Shown in pieces: positions 22,509 through 37,000 of a DNA stretch of 64,000 bases. The stretch's first letter is position 1, and the number at the start of each line of letters is the position of its first letter. A program made the translations under genes and the position numbers. Source of the stretch: Plantago major (taxonomy: Eukaryota; Streptophyta; Magnoliopsida; Lamiales; Plantaginaceae); the NCBI GenBank assembly GCA_026545765.1, contig CM048843.1, positions 20,457,646 through 20,521,645 on the forward strand, in the 5' to 3' direction. The notes under the pieces were generated by a model. It ran no database searches. It was not told the origin of the DNA and saw nothing but the letters and a program-made list of their open reading frames with translations.

Positions 22509-22749
22509 CTCCATCTGTCCCGGTTTCATCTTCCCGCGGGCCCGGACACAAATTTAAGAAAAAAGTGAATAAAGTAGGAGATATGGTGATAAAGTAGGAA
22601 AATAGAGTGAATAAAGTGTGATAAATAGTGAATAAAGTATGAGAGATAGTGTATAAAGTAAGAGAGATGCTTTTCATTTAAGGGGTGGGAAGATGAAGTT
22701 GGGACTGCCCAAAACGGAATACAGGAAGATGAAACTGGGACGGAGGGAG
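22509..22749. mobile_element. MITE, CTCCATCTGTCCC / GGGACGGAGGGAG type (241 bp)
   Basis: Both ends match in inverted orientation over more than 20 bases including GGTTTCATCTTCC / GGAAGATGAAACTGG. It is flanked by TA (22507-22508 and 22750-22751). The interior repeats AATAAAGTA-GAGAGAT words. Confidence 0.88.
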
Positions 22750-22850
22750 TATAACTCAGTAACACGCTACGCGTGTTACGCAAATTCTAGTATCTAAATA
22801 GAATTCATCTAGAACGTGAGAACACGCTACGTGTGTTATTGTGTCATTTA

Positions 22851-23106
22851 GTTACACATATCATAAAATAGTTATTGTGGCATTTAATTACAAATAATAA
22901 AAAACGTGTTCAATTTAATTAAAGAAAACGGAGAATAAATAATTGTTATTGTTGTTGTTGTTGTTTTTATGATGAATTAAGTTACACATATCATAAAAAA
23001 GTTATTGTGGCATTTAATTACAAATAATAAAAAACGTGTTCAATTTAATTAAAGAAAATGGAGAAGAAATATTTGTTATCGTTGTTGTTGTTTTTATGAT
23101 GAATTA
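22851..23106. repeat. Tandem duplication, 130-bp unit, two copies
   Basis: Units start GTTACACATATCATAAAA at 22851 and 22981 and end in a (TTG)n stretch and TTTTTATGATGAATTAA. The copies differ by a few substitutions and the length of the TTG run. Confidence 0.88.
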
Positions 23107-24694
23107 ATTTTGTTGGGGTTGAATTAGGTTTTTGAATTTAATTGGAGAAGACATATTGAGTTTTTTAATGATAAAGGGGTAGTATCTCTATTTTCCCATC
23201 AAGGGCGAATTACGTACATTTCATATACTACCCCTTAAGTTGATGGTGTTGAGGAAATTCCATCGAAAAACATATTTCGAGGCCGTTCTAAAACTCATCG
23301 ACCCTACCAATGCTATCCACACTCAAATATTTCAACACATTCGCCATGCATCTTTAAAAATTGATTGATACATGCAAGAAAAACCAAATGATCAGATACT
23401 TCGGGTGAAGTGATGAATCCGCTAAGTGATCCAACATGTTATCTACAATTGTTGAAATTGATGCATTACTTCCCGAATAAGCAAATTTCCAAGGGTATTG
23501 ATATCGACCTCACTGTCATTCGGTTCACCGATAACACCATCACAAAAAAGTATGTATTATCCACTCAATGAATTCTTCCATCTATTGAATATCGAGAGAT
23601 GACGAACCAGGCTGGGTAGAATTATAGGACATTAGGAAAAAAATAAGTTGAATATAAATTAAGTATATATGGTATTTAAAAACTACACAATTACATGCAA
23701 TTGTATATTCTTTTTCGACTCAAGCACCTCACACGTATCCCATATTTTAGAGGTACAGATAGTAATGTTCACAATGTCATACACACTTCATCCAGGAACA
23801 ATGGGTAACATGTGTCTGAAGACCCATTTAATTAATAAGTTATGACAATCACCAAGAGAAAGAAGAATAGAGGAGAAGCCCACTCTACCTCAAGAGGTGG
23901 AACTGTCGGGGGGCAATCCGGTGGGGGGGATGAACCGATATTAGAAGATGAAGGAGAATCCTCCATCGGAGATGAGCTTAACCAAGATGGAGGAGAGCCT
24001 CGCAAGTACGAAGTTGCACATTGATCCTATCATGGATGTGACCGGTACAACCTACCCCCCTAGCCTTATTGTAGTTCCAGCTGTTCAAGGTCCCCCAACC
24101 ACGATACTGCCCACCTGGGAGAGACTTTCGAAATCTTCGTCAACTTGTTGCGAGTAAAGATTCTCCTCCTCCCAACATCCAATCCGTAGGTGGTTCCAAT
24201 CCCACCAACATATAGCCACTCATTTTCATTTTTGTAAAAGACCAAAGAAGGGTATACCTTTCTTATAAAAAATAACCCACGTCATTTCTTGATACGAACA
24301 ATGTTTAGCAAAACTAACTGGTAGTTGATAAACTAATTGGTTTTTATAAAAATGTTTCATAAATTAACTAGCTGATTTGATAAATTCAGTATGAAAATGC
24401 ACCGGTTAGCAAAACCAACTCACAACAAGCTCCATGCATTACCTCTTAAGTATTGTAACAAGTTTGTATCTGTTTGGATAATGATTAAAATAAAAAAAAT
24501 AAGATTAAAATAGATGCTTTTTGATATCTTTAATTAAATTTTCTTGATTTTAATTGTTAATTTGTACTTTATCATTGAGTTGATAATTGAGAAAAGCCAT
24601 TATATATTTTTGAACAAACAAAAAACCACTCTAAACTAACACCGTAGGGTTTAAGGTTTTCTGGTACTCTGAGCTGAGCTCCCGCTAGAATTCT
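23107..24694. other. Gene-poor stretch with possible decayed coding fragments
   Basis: At about 23256-23370 a frame of roughly 37 codons looks coding-like but ends in a stop. At 23842-24157 two overlapping frames give Gly/Glu-rich and Pro-rich translations with no known domain, perhaps decayed gag-like or host sequence. A hAT-MITE fragment with TTTAGCAAAACTAACTGG lies near 24303. No intact gene is supported. Confidence 0.4.
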
Positions 24695-27600
24695 ATGGAC
24701 CCAACGACCATCGCAGCGTCACTCTGGAGCAGCTTCCGGCGGATTCCTCCGGCTGCTATCCCTACAATGCTGGACTGTATGCTCACTTCATCCACTTCCG
24801 TTTCCTCTTCATCCTCCATCTTCTCTGCTCTTCTCAATCAATTTCCCACTCTTACAAAGGTACCACCACAATCACTTGTTATTCTGTCTCTTTTACCACT
24901 CTCGCTCTCTTCACTTGTCTCAGGCAGCTTACCTTTCGCTTTGTTGTTATTGTTCATTTAGGAAATTACAGAAAGGAGCGACAAATTGGGGCTGGAAGAG
25001 CGTAATTGTGTAGTTTCCTATGTAGCTGCTCTGTCACACCTCCTGAAAAAACCGGGTCAGTTTGCAATTGTGTAATTGTTGCTTATTACTTTCCGATCAT
25101 GCGAATTATAAATCACAACTGTATTCGAGCATTTTAGTGTAAGTTGGGATATCTTTCTCTAATATGTGATGCAAACTTCCCGAATGTATTGCGATTTGCA
25201 AGATTAATTCTGTTGAAGTGTAGTTGTGGGACTATCATCTGTTAGATTAAGGCCTTATTGCTCTGGGGTGGGGTAGGGGAGAAATTGATGCCAATTCGTA
25301 CCTTTTTGGGAGCATCTACTTTCTGCTGCTTGTGAGATGATTTTGGATGATTGGATGAAAGCAGCTTATGGTTATTGCGATGATCTTTTGCAGGTGCTCA
25401 CCATATGCCAATATTTATTTGGGAAATTTGGATTCCTTTATTGAAGTTAGTACATTCTTGTGACCGTGAGCTATTCAATGAGGTAACTGTGCATTGTTAT
25501 ACATTCGTGTCAAACATTCTCGGAATAAATCGTTATGTTGATTGGTTTTTCGCAGACTGATATATTCGTTTTACCTCCAACTTTCTGAGTTCAGGTGGCA
25601 AGTTTGTTCCTTGATGTTGTAACTGAAACAAACACGTGGGAGGTTCTTGGGTTGACCGTGGTGCCTCTGCTGTTAAGATCAATTGGCCTATCGTTGGGAA
25701 TGTCTCAGAGTGATGAGTCTGCAATTTACAGATGGAGTTCAATTTCGACTGTAAAGGAGCTCAGTGATGAGGAAGTGAGCGCAGTATGTTTTGACAATTC
25801 TCTCGATCGATTGTCTCAAATGAAATGCGAGGATCATGTAGTATCTCTTGCATCTGGTTTCCCATTATCCGTGTCTTGCAATATATTGACATTGACACTA
25901 GATGCTGCCCTGTGTAACATGCATGCAGGGGGTGCTTGTTGTACTACTTCAGAGAATTCCCTTAAGTCACGATATTTGGCTGGAAATATTCTTTGGGACC
26001 TTTCAAACTTGGCTCTTCAAATGCTTTCAACAAGTTTGGAGCATCGTTCTACAGCAATCAGATTCCTTCTTCCATGTGTATTTAAAGCATTTTTACGTGA
26101 CAGCACCTTCAAAACCTCAGTTCATGGGATACATAATGAATTAACAAGGTAATATGTCGCTATTTGAACCATCCTGGAAGCTAAAGTCAGTTTTCTTAGC
26201 CCTTGGTATTTGAACAGGAAAAGTTGTATTCATTTACAGGTTTGGATATTTCACAGAAGTGTGGCAGTGCTGCAAGTTATTGTTTTCTTTGGGGTCCTTG
26301 GAGAGAAGAGATGCTTATGATATACTTTCACTGTATTTGTCTTTTTCATCACCAAGTGATGATGTAAATGTCTGTGGATGGGAGAGTCTAATAACTGACC
26401 CGAAATTTTGGGATGAAATGAAACGAGGCTTGGTAAAGTACTTTTTTAGTTTCTATTTTCTGATTTTACTTTCTACATCTCCAATTCCCTTCTAAATTAT
26501 TTAATTTTAAGTAACATCCTACATAATTTGGTATTTCAAGCTAGATAAGGAGAGCTTGGTGAGAAAACAGTCAATACATATACTTAAAACAACGTTAAAC
26601 TTGAGCAAAGAGACAAAATGCTATCCTGGTATTTTGGACAAAGTATCAGATGACAATGGTTCTGGCCCTCGCAATATGGGCAAGAAGGTGAAGTGGGCAG
26701 ACGATGAAGCCAAGGCACTTGGCATCGGGAATTTACACACTCACTCTGAATCAACTAACACTGGGCGACAAAGGTGGGAGACATTTGCATTTCTGTATGA
26801 AATGCTTGAAGAATACGGCACCCATTTGGTTGAAGCTGCATGGAATCACCAGGTATGCCATTATTAACTTGCTCATGTCATTCAATTCTCTGTAGTAGAT
26901 GAAACGATGAACATTTGGTCTTTACACTTTCCTTTTCACTTCCTGGTGCATTTTGTAGATTATGCTTTGGCTTCAATCATCATTTACAACAGACAGTTTG
27001 GGTTTTGTCAACGGCGAGATGAATAGGACTTTGATGGATACACCTATGCAAGTTTTTGAATGGTTAGCAGTTTTATGGGAGCGCGGGTTTTGTCATGATA
27101 ACCCTCAGGGTGCGTCAATCTTATATCTTGATATTTGATTTCTACTTGGTTTGCATTTGTTTACTGCAATTATTCTTCTGCTAAAAAAGTTCTTGTTTAT
27201 TGCAGTAAGATGCCATATCATGCAGTCATTCTTGGCCATTGAGTGGGAAAAATATGGAGGTTGTGGAATATTAGTCCCAAAAGATTTTATACTGGGTCCA
27301 CTTGTAAGAGGGTTGAATGATCCGGTGCACCACAAAGAATTTGGTTGGTTTTTCTCCTTTCATGCATTATTCAATATTCATATCGCTGATTATAGAAATT
27401 TTGGGCTTCTATTAGTTATTATCATTCATAGTGCATTTATCCATGAAACATTCTTCCTGTCATAGGTTTAAAGGAAGTCTACTCTTCATGGACTATTAAA
27501 GCTGCAGCCAAATTTTTACGTCAATACACTAGCTCCATGCAAGGGAGGTATGCTTGTATACTCATAATGTTTTTTTTTTTGTTAAATTAAGTCTTCCGCG

Positions 27601-27986
27601 AGGATTGGCCTTGTTGACGTCAAGCAAAAGTAATTTATTTTGATAGCAACACTAGTGGTTCGAGATACATACAAGTACTGCAATTACTAAGTTATGATGA
27701 CAATTATCACAATTATTTTCGGAGATTGATGCATTTACTCGTAGCCATCACTTGAAAAATCTAACAAAAGGAGAAATATTTGTCAGGATGACCTTGAAGT
27801 ACTTCTCCCTACAGCTATTTTGAGTGAGATTTAGTGCTTGCTATATTCCAAATTGCAAAAAGCACAACACCTGTTCCTCCCTTTATCTTGGATAATGCAT
27901 TTGAATGGAACTAGGAAGTGCTTTATTTCCCCCGAGTCCTGACATACACCTCTTTAAAGCTAATTACATAACAGCTGGTAAGTTGA

Positions 27987-28020
<34 letters not shown>

Positions 28021-31000
28021 CTAATATTTTACAACCTATCCTTTGTTCCTGCGTGTTGTTTATATGATGTGCGTTTGTGTAATAACCTTTATTAGACAAA
28101 TTTAATCTTACTAGTCCTGTGGCATAAATACCAGAGTTCTTCCTACTGATATCTTAATGGGTTTGGGTCTATGGAATTGTGTATCTAATTTGTGTGGTAG
28201 CTTATGTAAATAGAATTCAGAACTTTAATAAATTTATTCTTATGCCGTTTAAATCTTCTCTTCTATCATAGGCACCATATTTCATTCATGGTCAATTTTG
28301 CATCAATTCCCAAAACGCATTCTTTGGGACGGGTCGGGTTGATGTGCCTCGCCGAGTGCATCTCATCAGCAGCTTCTGGACTTCTGGAGCAAACAAATTA
28401 TGAAACCTATGGATGTCTTGATGCTATCGCAAAAGAAGTCCTTGATGAATCCGCACAAGACTTTTCTAAATATGACAAGTCTGACTTATTGGATGTTTTG
28501 CGATTTGTCATTGAGTGTAGCAAGCGGCATTTCAATCCAAGATATCGCTATAAAGGTCTCAACCTCCTCCTTTCACACTTCACAATGAGTATTCTGTCTA
28601 TTATACTAATTACTGACGCCAGGCTCCCTCTTTATCATGTTTAGTCTGTGAAAACATTGTTGTTGCTGCCACCACATTGATGACAGCTAGTGATATTCCT
28701 TTGGAGATCCTTTTGAATTTCATGTCGTGCCTCCCTCGTGAATATACTGATTATGGTGGTATGCATTGAGTTCTGTGTTCCACATATTTATATCGTGTCC
28801 AGACTTGTGTACATTATAGTTGATATATGTGTTGAGTCCTATCTTATTACTTAATATTGTCTCATATCTAGGTTCATTGAGACATGCTGTTCAAAACTGG
28901 CTCCGAGGTTCTAATTTGTGCCTTCTGAAGGCTATCGATGATTTTCCTACGAAATTCATCAGTAGTCAACATCCACTGGATTTTCCTGCTACATACAATG
29001 ATGAAGAACTAGATGCGTGGGTGTCTGAAGTAAAACGTTGGATCCGAGTTCTTTTTCTTGCAGCTAAGGAGGAGGAAGAGTTCAACCCAATTATTAAGGT
29101 TCAGTATATGCTCGGTTACTGGATATTTCTTTTGCCTTCTCTCGGAATCTAATTTCATCTGAGAGAATCACATATGGACGAATCATATTCTTTTCATTAA
29201 TCACCACCATGCTAGTTATTACTCCCTGTCACAGAACAAATGTCCCCTTTCCCATTCATATTTGTCCCACTACAAATGTCCCCTTTTCATTTTTGAGAAA
29301 TCTCCAACCCAATTACACTAACAATTTGGGCCCACAATTCTACAAACCTACTTTATTCCACTCTTATACACCATACCGTAATCTCCATTTCCAAAATCAA
29401 AGGTGACATTTGTTCTGGGACGGAGGGAATACTTTGTTCCCATGTAGCACAGATACATGTATTGGGTAGAGGTATCCGTATCGGTGCGTATCCTATACAC
29501 ATTGATTTACTCGGATCCTCCTGAAATATATATCCTGCCATTGAATTTATCTGTTTGTTGTTAGCTGTAAGAGTCTTAAGGTTTGCTTAGTTGTTTAGGG
29601 TTGGAAAGTACAGAAGAAAGAGTCCAAAAGGATATAGAAAAGCTATTATCTGAAGAAAGAATCCAGGAAATACAGAAACATGATATTGGTTTCACTATTC
29701 CTCACATCCTATATGATTTTGTATATACTATGAGTTTTTACTTATCCTTGAAGTATCCATATCCTTTTTGGGACTTCGGCATATCTTCGTATCCGTCTTG
29801 TATTCGTATTAGTATCTTTATCCGTGTCGGTGCTTCCTAGATTTATTCTGGTTTCATGTTTTCGTTCCCGCTGAAATTCAATATCTTGTATTATTTCCGA
29901 AGTATCCATATTTTTCTGCTTTTACATCATTTCCATGATAAATGCAAATTAGGTGTACTCTGGTTCATGCTATGTGTCTATTGGAATTTTTACCAGCTGT
30001 AAACTCTTTCTACGCAGTTTCTTCAGGATCATGGTGGTGATATCTCCAAACCGAAGAGCAGTCTACAGTGCCTGGATGTGAAATTCCTAATTCTCGTTTC
30101 CAGCTTGGTTCAAGAGCTTCAAGTAATTGTAGAGAGGACATGTAAAACTGAGATGACAAGTAAAACCAAAAGCACTTGCCCCCTTCCCGTGATGGCTCAT
30201 AATCTAAGCTTAAAAGAACCATTTATTTTTGAGAAGTTCACAACAGTAATGTTGTCATTTATGGTATGGATCAGCCCTTATCATGTTATAGCTATATCAG
30301 CATTTGAAAGAGATTCTTTATAATTTCCAGTTTATTTATCTATTTTATAACAGGAAGAACTAGTTTCATGTGCCAAATTGGCAGCTTCCATATTTTGGTC
30401 GGTTATAGAGACGGAGGAGAAGACGCTGCCAGGTTCTATCAGAGGGAGATTAGGTGGCCCAAGTCAACGCCGGTTGCCATCTTCTCTATGCACCTCTGTT
30501 TTGAAAGCTGTATGATCACTTCAATGCTCTCTATGCTCAGTCATTATTGAGTGCTTATTGGTAGCGTTTAGATGTTCCATCTCATGCACCTCTGTTTGAA
30601 ATCTCTATGATCCCTTCAATCCTCCCTATGCCCAGTCATTATTGAGTCATCGGTAGCCTTTAGATGTTCTAATCTCTGTTAGGCCATGACTTGTATACTA
30701 CAAAGTACTACAAGGGATTTGTTGGTTTAGTTTTAGCATCCACAAACTTTTTGGGCGTGATGTGATTGGTACAATGCATAAAATGCAAGCTTAGGTGCCG
30801 CCTGTTAAGATCTTTATGCCAGATATGTTTCCATATTTGCCTGATGAGCACCATAAAAGATGCAGCAATCATCATCATCAATTTCTAGTTGTGGTACTGG
30901 TTCATTATTTTGTTGCTATGATATGCTGAAATGTTATTGAGGAATGATGAGCTTTTTCTGGTGTATTGCCTGCTTCTCTTAATAATATTTGTGAGTAAAA

Positions 31001-34000
31001 AAGAAGAAAAAAGTCATCTAACCATCCAAACACCTGGCAACGCCTCCCCTGGCAGTGCAAACTGTTCTACAGTTCCATCATACCATAAGGGAATTATGCT
31101 GCTAGCAGTCCCAATTCTTCTTTCCTGTAACTTCATTCTCTCATTCTGCTAGCTCATCAGTAATTGATCCCGAGGTGATAATGATACTGTGCCTTACTAA
31201 ACAAATCCGATTTAGTCGTGATTGCTCAATTGGATAACAGTGACACTAAGGGTTCATTTGAAAATTGAATATGTATGAAGTGACAAAACATATGCAGATG
31301 ATGTTAAATTTCCTTTTCTTCAAGTCCCTTTTATCATCCCGTCCTCCACTGCACTAACGTGCATAGTCAATCTCATGCGATTGTGACATTTGCATGACCT
31401 CTGCTTTTTTCTGCAATGTACATCAAGTTTGTTCTAAATATCCCAACATTCCATGTTCTATCCTAATGTTTGGTTCTTGTTTGACCAAGCAGATAACATC
31501 CCTAAAGACACTTTCATCAGTCTCGAGGTGGTGTGCACAGTTTAGAACAGATGTTTTGCTCAATCACTCTCAAACTTTTCTCTGGAACTTCTGTTGGAAG
31601 ATTATTAGATCCCCAACATGTAAATCAGAGGTACTTCAGATTGCTTTCAGTACAGAAGTGATGAATGTTAGCTGATTTAAAGAGCAGTTATTTTGTTCAC
31701 CTCATATTTTTATTAACTGAACCCACATTCGTTGTACAAAACAGGTTGAAGCTGAAATATGCATAGCAGCACATGAAGCATGTGCATATGTTTTGAAGGA
31801 TTTGGCACCTATGTTCTCCTCATTATCAGTGGATCTTTTTGTAAATACTGATAATTTATTTCCAGTAGAAGCAGGAGGTGAAGCCCTATTAGATGTATTT
31901 GTTAGTACATTTATGCATAAAATCAATAATGTAATCGACGGGGGAATTTTGGCTAGGACTCGCCGGGCAGTTTTGATGAATTGGAAGGTAATTTCTGTTA
32001 TCTTTATATTGTTCCATTGCATCTTGATTGATCTCTCTTTGTGGGAGAGTTTATCTTTCATGCCATGAGTCACTATATATGAAAGTCCAACCTAAGGAGA
32101 GGGCCACTGTCCGCTAACATAGAGTAAAATGTTCAAATGGAAACTGCATGCATTGTGGCCGCTCCTGGCGCTACGGAGCAGCCACTACAGGCTGCTATTG
32201 GCATGTAGGCGAAATAAGAGGGTTTTGGGGCGAATTAAGAGGCCGTTTCAGGCGAATTAAGAAATGGAAGAGGTCATGTTGATGTTGAGGATTTGTTGGA
32301 TGATTTTGGTGATGAAAATGATGAGTCATTTTGGTGATTATTAGTAATTTCTTGGATTTTGGGTATTTGTTTGCATATTTATGAATATTATGAGTACTAT
32401 AGAGTTTTTATGACAAGTATTTGCAATATTTCGAACAGCGGTCATCCCGCTCCCGCTATTTGGGTTCGAACGCTCCACGCTGCTATCCGGGATCGATAAC
32501 TATGATCACAACCTTTATTGAAGCTTATGTGCTTCTTGTACATGCTCTGTTTATAGTATGCTCGAGCTAGTGGGTGCGGACCATAGTTACTGACAGAAAA
32601 GATAGTAAAACGTGCAATTCATCTTTTCTGTTAAATTGCAGTAAGCATTTCATAATTATTCTGTAGCATGCACTGGAGGTTCCTACGAGGTCGGATAGTT
32701 ATTATATGTGTGCTTGTTGACATGACAAGGATAACACCAAAAAAGTTAAATTGTTGTGTTTTCTTATTGTTATGATTCATCTTGTTATGTTGTGTTATCT
32801 TATAACTTTATGTTCTGTTCCTTTTCTTGTTTCCTTGGGCAAATTGCACTTGTTGGAGAAATTACACAGCGGTGCATTCTGGTGCTTTTCTTCAAAAATA
32901 CCAAATTTTTTTTCTTGTTTTTCTTTTGTCAACATCTCTGCTCTTATTTTTACCACGGGTTAGACTCTTTTATAATATGGGTTAAACTTTTGTCAGAATG
33001 CCCAAAGATGGATAGGTTTTTCCAAAGATGTGCATCTATTTGTGTATTGGTAAGTAAACAGTGGGTGAGTGTGACTTTAATGACGTGAAATAATTTTTAA
33101 TTTCCTTTCTTCGTCCCTTTTTCTTGGAAGGGAAAGCATATCATGTAAAGTGACAGAGATGTACTTCGCTCCTTCCTCTACCAACCTAAACATCCTTTTG
33201 TGCGTTTTCTATGCTTTATAAGTTTTTGTATCAAAAGTAATGCTGTATGGGTCTTATTAGATTGTAAAGGAGATCTTAGGTTTCCGAGATATTGCTGTGT
33301 TTTATTTTTCAATAAATCGCCACTACCTTTGTTGTATTCACCACTACTAGGGCACATTCTGCAATTTGTATCGTACTAAGTTACTGCCAAGGGAAGCTTT
33401 AAACTTTATTGGGTTATAAATTGCAGATATGTTAATGTTGCCATGTGGAATTGTGGATCATTTGGTTCCTTGATTCATGGTAAACTGAAAAGCTTACTGG
33501 ATAAGAATCACATTGATTGCTGATTTCTCACCACCGAAATGGTTAGGATTCCAGTAATTTTGTATTATAATTTATTGGGGGGGGGGGGGGGGGGAGGAAA
33601 GGTGCCAATTGCTTGTGTATTGTTTTGCTTCATAAGTTCTGCACTGAAGAATACCTGGTTTTGTGTTTTCGTACTTTGATGGTTCATGGTTACGGGGATC
33701 TTGTTTGTTTGTTGTTCATGAAGTGATGTTGCATTCATTTCGAGTTGAAAATTGAAGCTGTGTGATCGAATATTGAGTAAGATTTGATGGTTTTTCCAGT
33801 GGACCTGTCTAGAATCTCTCTTGCGGCTACCTAATTATGCACTTTGCAATGGAGCTGATATGAGGAGTTGCAGAGTTTACTTTTCAGACACAATTGCGAG
33901 GCATATTTTTGATGATCTCGTGGGCAGGTAAGTACTAAGTTATGATACCTCTCTCTGCCTTTCATGTATTATCTGTGCTCAGTACTTGATGCAATGAAGT

Positions 34001-37000
34001 TGGGAAGATGTTCTTATGCAGTGTCAGATCAGATGCAATTAGAATAATTCTGCATCTGAGCCTTGGTGTAACATGGGCTAAAAGAGTTGTGTGATCGAGT
34101 GTCCTACTCCTATCCGATATTAAAAAAACTGAAAAAAAATGATTGACTCTCTTCAGTTGTTCTTGTTAATGATTCAAGATTTCCTTGTGTTTGAGGGTTA
34201 GGAATTTAATCATATTAATATAATAAAAGTGCTACTTTGTGAGTTCTGAAAGTCAAATGGGAATCTTTATCACTGTTAGAGATAGAGTTAAGTAAATGTG
34301 TCAAGGCTGCTGTGGTCATTCAGAGTCTTTAGGGATTGGTGTGATAAATGGTCCGACTGTTAATGAAGTAGATTTACTTACATATTCACACTTTCTCAAC
34401 ATGGTATGCAGCTTGTGAATTTTTTTTTTACAAATCATTGGAAAAGCTTAATTCCTGTTCGAACCAGCCTACTGTACCGCCACCACTGTACCTTGTGAGT
34501 TGTGACCACTGGCAGGCCAACATTTTACCAGTAGTCAAATTTTACTTTAAAAAGAAAAACAAAGTTAAATTTCCTGTAACTCTGTTTCATCACCAAGCTC
34601 TGAGCACACCAATCCCACCTGTGATCATCCCGAGTTGCAGTCCGATTTGTTTTGCCATTGCCCGGCAGAGCTCTGCTTGTACGTGCCAATCCCAAAGTGC
34701 AGCATCCACGTATTCCTGATAATCTGTTATATCTTCCTGCTTTATTCATGTTACTGCTGTCGTTTTGGTCATTATCAGGCACCACGCTCCCTCTCCCCCT
34801 CGTCAGCAGTGGGTTAATGGATGTGTGCTTTATTTACCCCTTCTTTCTGAATGCTTTCACATGCATGTCTTTTGCCCATGGAAGTTGAACTTACTTGAAG
34901 GAGACTGGAGTTATAAAATGAATGATTAGTAATCTACATCCATGTCTAGAAAGTTGTGTGGTCATACAAGGTACTCAGTTTTCTCCTTGTTTAATGCTCA
35001 TTATCATCATTAATCCGATTTATTATGCAGCCTCGAACAAGCTGGAGAGGTTTCTATTCTGCCTATGCTTAGATCAGTCAGATTATGCTCCGAACTTTTA
35101 GCTCCAAAAAGAATGAATCCACGAACTTTCTTGTGTGAAGGCATTACTATCCAAGTATGCTCGAACTCTACCTTTTCTAATCTATATTTTACTTGCACTA
35201 GGAAGTAACTGGCATATGGCTGTGTAGAGTCACACTATTTACTGCATATGTGTAGATATGTATACGTATTCCACGCCGAAAGATATTTTATGCTTTTTGT
35301 TTGAACTCTCCCCCTCCCCCTCCCATTTTTATGGTAGATTCTGACGAGTTCAATAGGAAGGAAGTAATACTAAACTCTTGTGTCCTGTCCTGCTCTATAT
35401 CTTTGACAACTACTAGTACTTACTAGACCTTTTCATTCTAGATGATGTGGCTTTTGGTTCATTCTTCGTGGATTTTGCATGCCAACTGCAACAAGAGAAG
35501 GGTTGCTCCTATTGCTGCACTTCTATCTTGTGTCTTGAATACCTCAGTCTTTGGTGACGATAGCATGCATGAATTGAATGGTGCCCCTGGGCCTCTGAAG
35601 TGGGTATGGAATCATTTTTTCCTCGCCCTTAGTATGAGTGTTCGTAGTGACTTGGTTGCATTTTCATTTAACTTGCCATTTCTCTCCAGTTCATTGAGAA
35701 AATTCTCGAGGAAGGCACAAAAAGTCCACGTACTATTCGTCTTGCAGCGTTACATTTATCGGGGCTTTGGCTGGCGCATCCGAACATCTTAAAGTACTAT
35801 ATGAAAGAGCTGAAGCTGCTTACATTTTATGGATCAGGTATGTCTTTAATTCTGGCAGAAGTTATATCAGTTACTAATTGGAGAATGCATGTTTTGCTAA
35901 GTCATTCCTCAATTTGACGTTGTGATGCTTCTCAGATAGTCTCGTATACTTTGTGTGTGTGTAACTTTTCTCTAATATCCTCAATTCTTAGTTGCATTTG
36001 ATGAGGATTTTGAAGCTGAACTGGCTGAAAATACTGATGCAAGGACCGAAGTGTCAATGCTATCAAGAAGCCTAGACCCTGAGTTAACTGAAGTAAGTCG
36101 CTACCATTGATGGTACCTGTTTTCCTTACATTCGTACCTATGCACAAATATAAGAAAGCCTTTTATATTCATGTATGAATTTTACCATACTCAATTGGTC
36201 ATGGTGTCGCTTCATATTTTGTTAGTTGTTCTATATATCAGTACTTATATAATTTTTTTCTACTGCAAGAATAAAGGGTAATAGGATATGGATATTTTTG
36301 TGTTTGCTATTTTTTTGTTATGTTTAGTGCTGGACAGCTAGAAAGTAAAGCACTTTGAGATTGTTTAAGGCCATATAAAGAAGACAATGTCAGTGCACTT
36401 TTTTCATGAACTCTTAGTTCTGTTTGCCATTGCAGATAGGCAAAGAGATGTCTATTGACTCAAAGTGCACTAAAAGAAATTATAAATGCATAGGTAGACA
36501 TCATCCATATCAGAAACAGAATCCAAAGTTAGTATTTATAGCCATTACTGACAAGCAAAGAGATATGTATGGACATTCAAAGGTCACTGAAAGAGGTCAC
36601 ATCCATATAAAAAGCAGGGTGTAAAGTTACTGACTGCTGTAAATGATCAATGCTAATTTACAGAAATTTATGCATAAATACATCACTATGCCAAGCACAA
36701 TCTATATTAACAGCCCGCATCTTGAACTTCTTTAACGTGCGAAACCAAATATTCTAACACCCGATGTTTAGTGCCATATTACGAATATATATGCACGAAT
36801 ACACCATTATCCATAGCACAACCCAAAGTTACTGATATCCCATGCCTCCATATTCACATGTTTCAGTCGACAATTCAGAAACATTACTTCGGTCTCTGCT
36901 TTTGTGGAGTTTAGCATTTTTTATTTCTACATGTAATTTTGCTTGACAGAACGTTTCTTTCGTTACATTGTGGTCTATTTATATAGTGCATTTCACCTGT

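Noticed and set aside
27993-28020. Poly(A) as the tail of a SINE or LINE in intron 9
   Set aside because: No pol III promoter boxes, LINE coding sequence or flanking target duplication could be found; left as a simple repeat.
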